Shown here one piece after another: positions 22,612 through 27,134 of a stretch of DNA of 27,134 bases. The DNA is taken from assembly GCA_943913905.1 (NCBI GenBank), contig CALTZZ010000014.1, positions 1 through 27,134 on the forward strand, in the 5' to 3' direction. The translations under genes were made by a program, and so were the position numbers. The number at the start of each line of letters is the position of its first letter. Position 1 is the first letter of the stretch. The notes beneath the pieces are model-generated. The model made no database searches and was not told where the DNA came from. It worked only from the letters and a program-made list of their open reading frames with translations. This DNA is from an uncultured Dermabacteraceae bacterium. GTDB lineage: Bacteria > Actinomycetota > Actinomycetes > Actinomycetales > Dermabacteraceae.

Positions 22612-24007
22612 GCAACTCCGCGATCTCCGGGTGAGCCTCCACGTAGCCGTTTAGCAGGGTCGCCGCGAGTTCCGGCGACGAGATCAGGGGATGATGGGCG
22701 AACCCCATCCATGCTTCGCGGCGGCTGCCGGTCGTGGCCGCATCCAAGATATGCCGTTCTGCGCCGCGTTGGCGTGCCACCAGCCCAAGCTGTTCCAGAG
22801 CCAGCGGCGACACGGGCTCCGGGTGCACGCCACTGGCGTCTACCACGCACGGCACTTCCACGGTGACATCCGTGGGCAGCCCCTCGATGATCGGCATTCC
22901 GGGAATCCCACCGAGGGCGGAACGCTGATTGCCCACGTTGAGGATCATGCGTTCTTCGCGACCCGTCGCGAGCGCCGCCATGAGGCGCAAAGCCACCTCC
23001 TGGTAGCCGCCACCGGCAACGTCGGCCTCTTCGCGGCTCTCGCCCTCGTTGCGGGATTCGGCCATGTACGTGGCTTCGCGTTCGTGTAGCACTTCCCGCC
23101 AGAGGGTCAGCGGGTTGGTGGCATTGGCGACGTCGGCATAGAAACGTCCCTGCTGCTCCAGCAGGAACTCTCCGCGGGTGGTGCCCGATTCCTTCACCGA
23201 CTCCACGGCCTTCGGGCCATACAGGTAGTAGTAGAGGTACTCGTTCGGGAGCGCCTTCTCGGCACGCACCCAGTCGAACCCGATGAGGCGGGCCTCCTCG
23301 ATTGCCTGAAGCGAATCGTCGCTCGCCAGAATCTCCGGGAGGCGTTCCTCGCCGTCAACCTTCACGCCCCGCAGCCAGCCCAAGTGGTTGAGCCCCGCAT
23401 AGTCGTAGCGGACGCGCTCACCGAGTTCATCAGCGGGCACCCCAAGCAGACGCGCGATGCGTTTCACCAGCCCAATCGGGGTATCGCAAATCCCCACCAC
23501 GCGATCGCCGAGCACACCGCGCATCGCCTCGGTCACGATCCCCGCAGGATTCGTAAAGTTAATGACCCACGCGCCCGGCGCTTTCGCCGCGATCGTCCGC
23601 GCGATGTCGCGCATGACCGGGATGGTGCGCAGTGCATACGCGAGACCGCCAGCCCCGATCGTCTCCTGCCCGAGCGCGCCTGCGGCCAACGCGATCCGTT
23701 CGTCGCGGGTGCGCCCTAACGCCCCGCCCACGCGGATTGCGGAGAAAATGTAGTCGGCACCAGCGACGGCGCGGCTCAGGTCGGTGGTGACGGTGAGGGT
23801 GGGGCCGACGGCGCCTGAACCGTCACCGAGCTCGGTACGCATGGTGGTGATGACGGCTTCGATGGCGTTGAGCCGGGCAGCGTCAATGTCATACAGCGCG
23901 ATTTCGTCGATGCTGAAACCGTCGATGAGTCCGGAGGCTCCGGTCGCAACTGCTTCGTACACGAGTGGTGTTCGGAATCCTCCGCCGCCAAGGATCGTGA
24001 GTTTCAT
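22598..24007 (-). CDS. Glycoside hydrolase family 4, 6-phospho-beta-glucosidase type
   Basis: GH4 enzymes cleave glycosides by an NAD- and Mn-dependent oxidation-elimination route in the cytoplasm. The 469-residue protein has the nucleotide loop TILGGGGFRTP (residues 4-14), LYDID at 39-42, INFTNPAG at 149-156, the metal Cys174 in VGICDTPIG and His208 in YAGLNHLGW. This set matches the 6-phospho-beta-glucosidase subgroup rather than the alpha-galactosidase/glucosidase one. The ATG overlaps the stop of the DeoR gene (ATGA), so the two are co-transcribed and translation-coupled. The divergent partners encode an ABC importer, not a phosphotransferase system, which leaves the origin of a phosphorylated substrate open. 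Confidence 0.94.
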   Translation of the reverse strand: MKLTILGGGGFRTPLVYEAVATGASGLIDGFSIDEIALYDIDAARLNAIEAVITTMRTELGDGSGAVGPTLTVTTDLSRAVAGADYIFSAIRVGGALGRTRDERIALAAGALGQETIGAGGLAYALRTIPVMRDIARTIAAKAPGAWVINFTNPAGIVTEAMRGVLGDRVVGICDTPIGLVKRIARLLGVPADELGERVRYDYAGLNHLGWLRGVKVDGEERLPEILASDDSLQAIEEARLIGFDWVRAEKALPNEYLYYYLYGPKAVESVKESGTTRGEFLLEQQGRFYADVANATNPLTLWREVLHEREATYMAESRNEGESREEADVAGGGYQEVALRLMAALATGREERMILNVGNQRSALGGIPGMPIIEGLPTDVTVEVPCVVDASGVHPEPVSPLALEQLGLVARQRGAERHILDAATTGSRREAWMGFAHHPLISSPELAATLLNGYVEAHPEIAELLTNA

Positions 24008-24783
24008 GGGAGCACAACCTCCGTTGGGTAGCCAGCGTTGGGGCCGGACGGCCCCTCGCGCGTCAGGGTGGGTTCTTGATCGGTGACGAGTGCCGTGAAC
24101 TGGGAGAGTGGGGCGATTTCCATGATCCCGCTGCCCGGGAACTTCTCGTGATCAGCGAGCAGGTATGTGCGCTCGGCGATGCTCATCATCGTGCGTTTGA
24201 TGGGGATCTCGCTCGGCGTGGAGTCAAGCACGGCGCCATCAGTGAGGATTCCCGAACAGCCGAGGAACGCCGCATCGATGCGGAACTGGCGGAGCGCGGA
24301 CTCGGTGAGCGAGCCAACCATCGATTGGTAGTTGGAGCGGAGCTGGCCGCCGAGCACGATGATGTCGAGGTTGTGGGCCCCTTCGAGTTCGCGCACGGCT
24401 GCGAGGGATGCGGTGAGGATCGTGAGGCGTTTCGAGCGCAGGTGGGGGCACATGGCCGACACGGTGGTTCCAATATCGAGGGCGATCACGTCGCCGTCGT
24501 GCACGAGGTCCGCTGCCAGCCGTGCGATGGTGGATTTTTCTTCCGTGGCGGCGTGGACGACGTCGGAAAAGTGGAGAGGATCTTCCTCGGGGCGACCAAA
24601 CGCGCGGGACGCGCATGCACCACCGCGCACGCGCTTGAGGCGGCCGGCATCAGCGAGTTGTTCGAGATCGCGGCGGACTGTGGCCTCGGAAACGTTGAGG
24701 TCGCTCGCGAGTGCTCCAATACTCATCGAGCCACATTCGTGGACCAGCGAAACAAGGCGTCGTTGCCTCTCTTCTGGAATCAT
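24004..24783 (-). CDS. DeoR-family transcriptional regulator of sugar use
   Basis: This 259-residue repressor has the classical DeoR helix-turn-helix (MSIGALASDLNVSEATVRRD, LEQLADAGRLKRVRGGA) at about residues 19-55. A sugar-phosphate-sensing DeoRC domain follows, with LDIGTTVSAMCPHL, LDIIVLGGQLRSNYQS and DAAFLGCSGI. It is first in an operon with the GH4 gene and divergent from the ABC importer genes. It likely controls both through the 125-bp region between them, with a phosphorylated sugar as inducer. The ATG at 24783 has a weak ribosome site. Confidence 0.94.
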   Translation of the reverse strand: MIPEERQRRLVSLVHECGSMSIGALASDLNVSEATVRRDLEQLADAGRLKRVRGGACASRAFGRPEEDPLHFSDVVHAATEEKSTIARLAADLVHDGDVIALDIGTTVSAMCPHLRSKRLTILTASLAAVRELEGAHNLDIIVLGGQLRSNYQSMVGSLTESALRQFRIDAAFLGCSGILTDGAVLDSTPSEIPIKRTMMSIAERTYLLADHEKFPGSGIMEIAPLSQFTALVTDQEPTLTREGPSGPNAGYPTEVVLP

Positions 24784-24908
24784 GACTTCACGCTAACACG
24801 CATCAATCATTTTCGATCAAAAGTTTGCAGAACCGAGCGCAATGCGACATAAAGTGTCATACTGATGTGAACCAGACAACGCGGTCTGCCTGAACGAGGA
24901 GCAGTTCC
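24784..24908. promoter_or_regulatory. Divergent promoter/operator region of the sugar locus
   Basis: This 125-bp region contains TTTTCGATCAAAA (24810-24822), an A/T-flanked near-palindrome of the sort used by DeoR-type repressors. It also holds a small dyad GACA-TAAAG-TGTC (24846-24858). A weak plus-strand promoter can be drawn as TTGCAG (24825-24830), 17 bases, CATAAA (24848-24853), overlapping the dyad. GAGGAG stands before the lipoprotein ATG. Assignments are by pattern only. Confidence 0.45.
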
Positions 24909-26288
24909 ATGAATGCAACACAAGTCCCCACCTTCACCCGCCGCGGAATGCTGGCGGCCGCAGCAGCAGCGAGCACCGCAGGGGTTGTCACTGCCTGCGC
25001 TCCCGGTTCCGAATCCGGCCCAGGAGCTCCGTCTAAAGAGGCAAGTGAGATCAAGACGGACGTCGCCTCACTCGGGGACATCACACTCACCGTGTGGGAC
25101 CAGGAAGTGCGCGGCGGGCAAAAGGCCCAGATGGAAGCCCTCAACAAGGCGTTCAAAGAGAAGTATCCGAACGTCACCATCAAGCGAAACTCGCAGTCGT
25201 TCGATGATCTGAAAAAGACCACTGCTCTAGCCCTCAGCGGCAACGACGTGCCCGACGTTGTGCAGGTCAACAACGCGCGCGCCGACATGGGTGAATTCGT
25301 GAAGGCAGGCCAACTCATGAGCCTTGCCCCGTATGCCGAGAAATACGGCTGGAAAGACCGCTTCTCCGAATCAGTACTCGCGAAAACGAGCTATTCGGAA
25401 GACGGCGTCACGTTCGGTTCCGGAACGCTGTATGGCCTCCCGCAGACCGGTGAGATCGTTGGCATCTTCTACTCGAAAAAGAAGCTCGAGAAGCTAGGCA
25501 TTGAAGCGCCGAAATCGTGGGACGAATTCTTTACTGCCCTGACCAAGGCGGAAGAAAAGAAGGAACAGCCGATGCTGCTGGGCAACATCGAAAAATGGCC
25601 CGGCCTCCACGTCTACGGTCCGCTCCAATCGAACTTCGTGCCGGGAGAAGACATCGTCAATCTCGGTATGGGTAACGAAGGGGCCTCGTGGACCTCGGAT
25701 GACAACCTCGAAGCGCTCACCACCCTTAGTGAATGGGGAAAGAAGGGGTGGCTTGGCTCCGGCCCCAACGGCCAGGATTACGACGCCGCGTGGAAAGAGT
25801 TCACGGAAGGCAAAGCCGTGTTCCTCCCCGGTGGATCCTGGCTCGCGGCAGACATGATCTCGGCAATGAAAGACGACCTGGGATTCCTCCCCGCCTTCGA
25901 CGGAAAAGACGGGAAGCCAACCGCCACCGGCGGAACCGGCATCCCGTTCGCAGTGCCCGCCAAGGCAAAGCAGCCCGACGCCGCCGCGGCATACATTGAA
26001 TTCATTACCTCCGATGAGGCGATGAAGGTATTGGCCGAGAACGACAACATGCCCGTCAACAAGACGCTCGATAATGCGCCCGAATCCGGCGTGCAAAAAG
26101 ACATCTTCACGGCATTCGACACCGTGTCGACCAAGGGCACGTTGCTGCCGTACCTCGATTACGCAACTCCAACGTTCGGCGACACGTGTGGCAACGGCGT
26201 ACAGGGTGTGATCGGTGGTTCTATGACTCCCGAAGATGCGCTGCAAAGCTTCGAAGACGACTACTCGAAGTTCACGTCTGGGAAGTAG
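24909..26288 (+). CDS. ABC sugar transporter substrate-binding lipoprotein
   Basis: This is a 459-residue extracellular solute-binding protein of the carbohydrate (family 1, MalE-like) class. A twin-arginine signal (FTRRGMLAAAAAAS) ends in the lipobox VTAC, with lipidated Cys30, so it is anchored outside the membrane. A Gly/Ser/Glu linker follows. The mature fold shows VWDQEVRGGQKAQMEALNKA, the EKYPNVTIK strand, GNDVPDVVQVN, the hinge-region GLPQTGEIVGIFYSKKKLE, LPGGSWLAADM and AAAYIEFITSDEAMKVLAEN. It heads an operon with a permease gene 45 bases downstream and no terminator between. The sugar is unknown. The neighbouring GH4 gene suggests a beta-glucoside or oligosaccharide. Confidence 0.95.
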   Translation: MNATQVPTFTRRGMLAAAAAASTAGVVTACAPGSESGPGAPSKEASEIKTDVASLGDITLTVWDQEVRGGQKAQMEALNKAFKEKYPNVTIKRNSQSFDDLKKTTALALSGNDVPDVVQVNNARADMGEFVKAGQLMSLAPYAEKYGWKDRFSESVLAKTSYSEDGVTFGSGTLYGLPQTGEIVGIFYSKKKLEKLGIEAPKSWDEFFTALTKAEEKKEQPMLLGNIEKWPGLHVYGPLQSNFVPGEDIVNLGMGNEGASWTSDDNLEALTTLSEWGKKGWLGSGPNGQDYDAAWKEFTEGKAVFLPGGSWLAADMISAMKDDLGFLPAFDGKDGKPTATGGTGIPFAVPAKAKQPDAAAAYIEFITSDEAMKVLAENDNMPVNKTLDNAPESGVQKDIFTAFDTVSTKGTLLPYLDYATPTFGDTCGNGVQGVIGGSMTPEDALQSFEDDYSKFTSGK

Positions 26289-26333
26289 CATCACGCCCTT
26301 CCAGCACGCAGGTCCCCCACGCGAAGGAGAACG

Positions 26334-27134
26334 ATGAAGGCACGAACCCAGGCGGCGCCGTCGGCCGTAGCACGCTCACGGCTCACCCCGTATCTTTTCG
26401 TTCTCCCCGCGCTGGTCCTTTATGGCGCGTTCCTGCTCTACCCGCTCATTCGTGCGGGCCAGTTCTCCTTCTATGACTGGACGGGGCTCGGGCCCTCAAC
26501 GTTTGTGGGCTTTGAGAACTACCTTGAACTCGCCTCCGACAAATCCTTCGTGGCGGCGATCTCTCACGCGATCGTCCTGATCGTGTTCTACGCGATCATT
26601 CCGCTGTGCGTGGGCCTGGTCCTCGCCGCAGTTCTTCGGCGCGGGCAGGTGCGCGGCATGGAAATCTTCCGCACGTTGATCTTCATGCCGCAAGTAATCG
26701 CCCTCGTGGTGGTCGCGGTAGCGTGGAGGCAGATCTACGCCCCCAACGGGAGCCTCAATTCGCTTCTTGACGGCGTCGGCCTCGGGGCGTTTGCGCAGGG
26801 CTGGCTCGGTGACCCGAACACGGCACTGATCGCCGTCGGCATTATCGGCACGTGGCTCGAAATGGGCCTCGTCATGCTGCTTCTGCTCGCGGGCATGAGC
26901 CGCATTCCGAACGAACTGTACGAAGCGGCCCGCCTCGACGGGGCCGGGCCCATTCGCGAGTTCTTTGCGATCACGCTTCCGAGCGTGCGCGGCGAAATCG
27001 TGACGGCGCTCGTGCTCACCATCATCGCGGCCCTCAAGACGTTCGACCTCATCTACATGACTACCTCCGGTGGCCCTGGAACCTCCACGACCGTGCCGAG
27101 CTACGAGGTGTATCGCCGTGCATTCGAACTCAAA
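26334..27134 (+). CDS. ABC sugar transporter permease (MalF/UgpA type), 3' end beyond window
   Basis: The frame is open from the ATG at 26334 (AAGGAG upstream) to the last base, giving 267 residues. A basic N-terminus leads into a first helix, LTPYLFVLPALVLYGAFLLY, followed by the family-typical FSFYDWTG and FVGFENYLEL. Further helices follow. The EAA loop NELYEAARLDGAGPIREFF, which contacts the ATPase, is at about residues 203-221. LKTFDLIYMTTSGGPGTST is the usual late signature. Roughly 20-40 residues are probably missing. It follows the binding-protein gene in one operon, and a second permease would be expected next. ATPase genes are often elsewhere in actinobacteria. Confidence 0.95.
   Translation, partial: MKARTQAAPSAVARSRLTPYLFVLPALVLYGAFLLYPLIRAGQFSFYDWTGLGPSTFVGFENYLELASDKSFVAAISHAIVLIVFYAIIPLCVGLVLAAVLRRGQVRGMEIFRTLIFMPQVIALVVVAVAWRQIYAPNGSLNSLLDGVGLGAFAQGWLGDPNTALIAVGIIGTWLEMGLVMLLLLAGMSRIPNELYEAARLDGAGPIREFFAITLPSVRGEIVTALVLTIIAALKTFDLIYMTTSGGPGTSTTVPSYEVYRRAFELK

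Noticed and set aside
1..27134. tRNA or rRNA genes
   Set aside because: No segment with a T-loop GGTTCRANYCC pairing and acceptor stem, and no rRNA-like sequence, was found by eye. GTTCGA occurrences fall inside protein genes.

Overview
The window is a stretch of high-GC DNA whose genes look chromosomal and actinobacterial. The signs are strong G/C third-position bias, Tat-type signal peptides, a Trp-Trp leader peptide of actinobacterial type, an NADP-type glutamate dehydrogenase, and several genes that appear to lack a Shine-Dalgarno site and sit just downstream of a -10 box. A Micrococcales member is my best guess, but that is inference only. No rRNA, tRNA, CRISPR array, phage gene or insertion sequence was seen.

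Layout. (1) 1-1046, minus strand: trpB (cut by the window edge, with an apparent frameshift) behind a complete trp attenuator with an 11-residue leader peptide. (2) 1316-3322: an APC amino acid permease and a universal stress protein. (3) 3509-7035: an unknown membrane protein, a sugar O-acetyltransferase, an ornithine-cyclodeaminase-family protein and an FAD monooxygenase. (4) 7100-9050: a two-HKD phospholipase D/cardiolipin synthase and a Tat-exported unknown. (5) 9063-11943, minus: a TipAS-type MerR regulator, a VOC/PhnB-like protein and a metallo-beta-lactamase/rhodanese fusion read in three frames. The fusion is followed by a repeat-rich intergenic region. (6) 12380-13243: a glycerophosphodiester phosphodiesterase. 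(7) 13326-14882, minus: an ArsR regulator, an UPF0718/ArsP-like permease and a small acidic Cys-Cys protein, headed by a perfect 14-bp dyad. (8) 15126-16532: gdhA and its terminator. (9) 16558-19800: a GNAT enzyme, small membrane proteins, a Tat-exported unknown, a 630-bp gene-poor gap and a short-chain dehydrogenase. (10) 20040-22611: a two-part membrane protein of unknown function, a LOG-family hydrolase and a frameshifted polytopic membrane protein. (11) 22598-27134: a carbohydrate locus with a DeoR regulator and GH4 glycosidase (minus) divergent from an ABC sugar-binding lipoprotein and permease (plus, running off the window).

How the genes work together. The trp leader controls tryptophan synthase by ribosome-mediated attenuation. 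The ArsR operon looks like a metalloid or thiol-reactive efflux unit controlled at one dyad. The DeoR-GH4 pair and the ABC genes share a 125-bp divergent promoter region and probably form one sugar-uptake-and-hydrolysis locus.

A caution about the sequence: up to five reading-frame breaks (trpB, two in the MBL-rhodanese gene, a small ORF near 19770 and the membrane protein near 22010) can each be repaired by adding one base. None needs a base removed. This one-sided pattern suggests base-dropping errors in the sequence at least as much as real pseudogenes.
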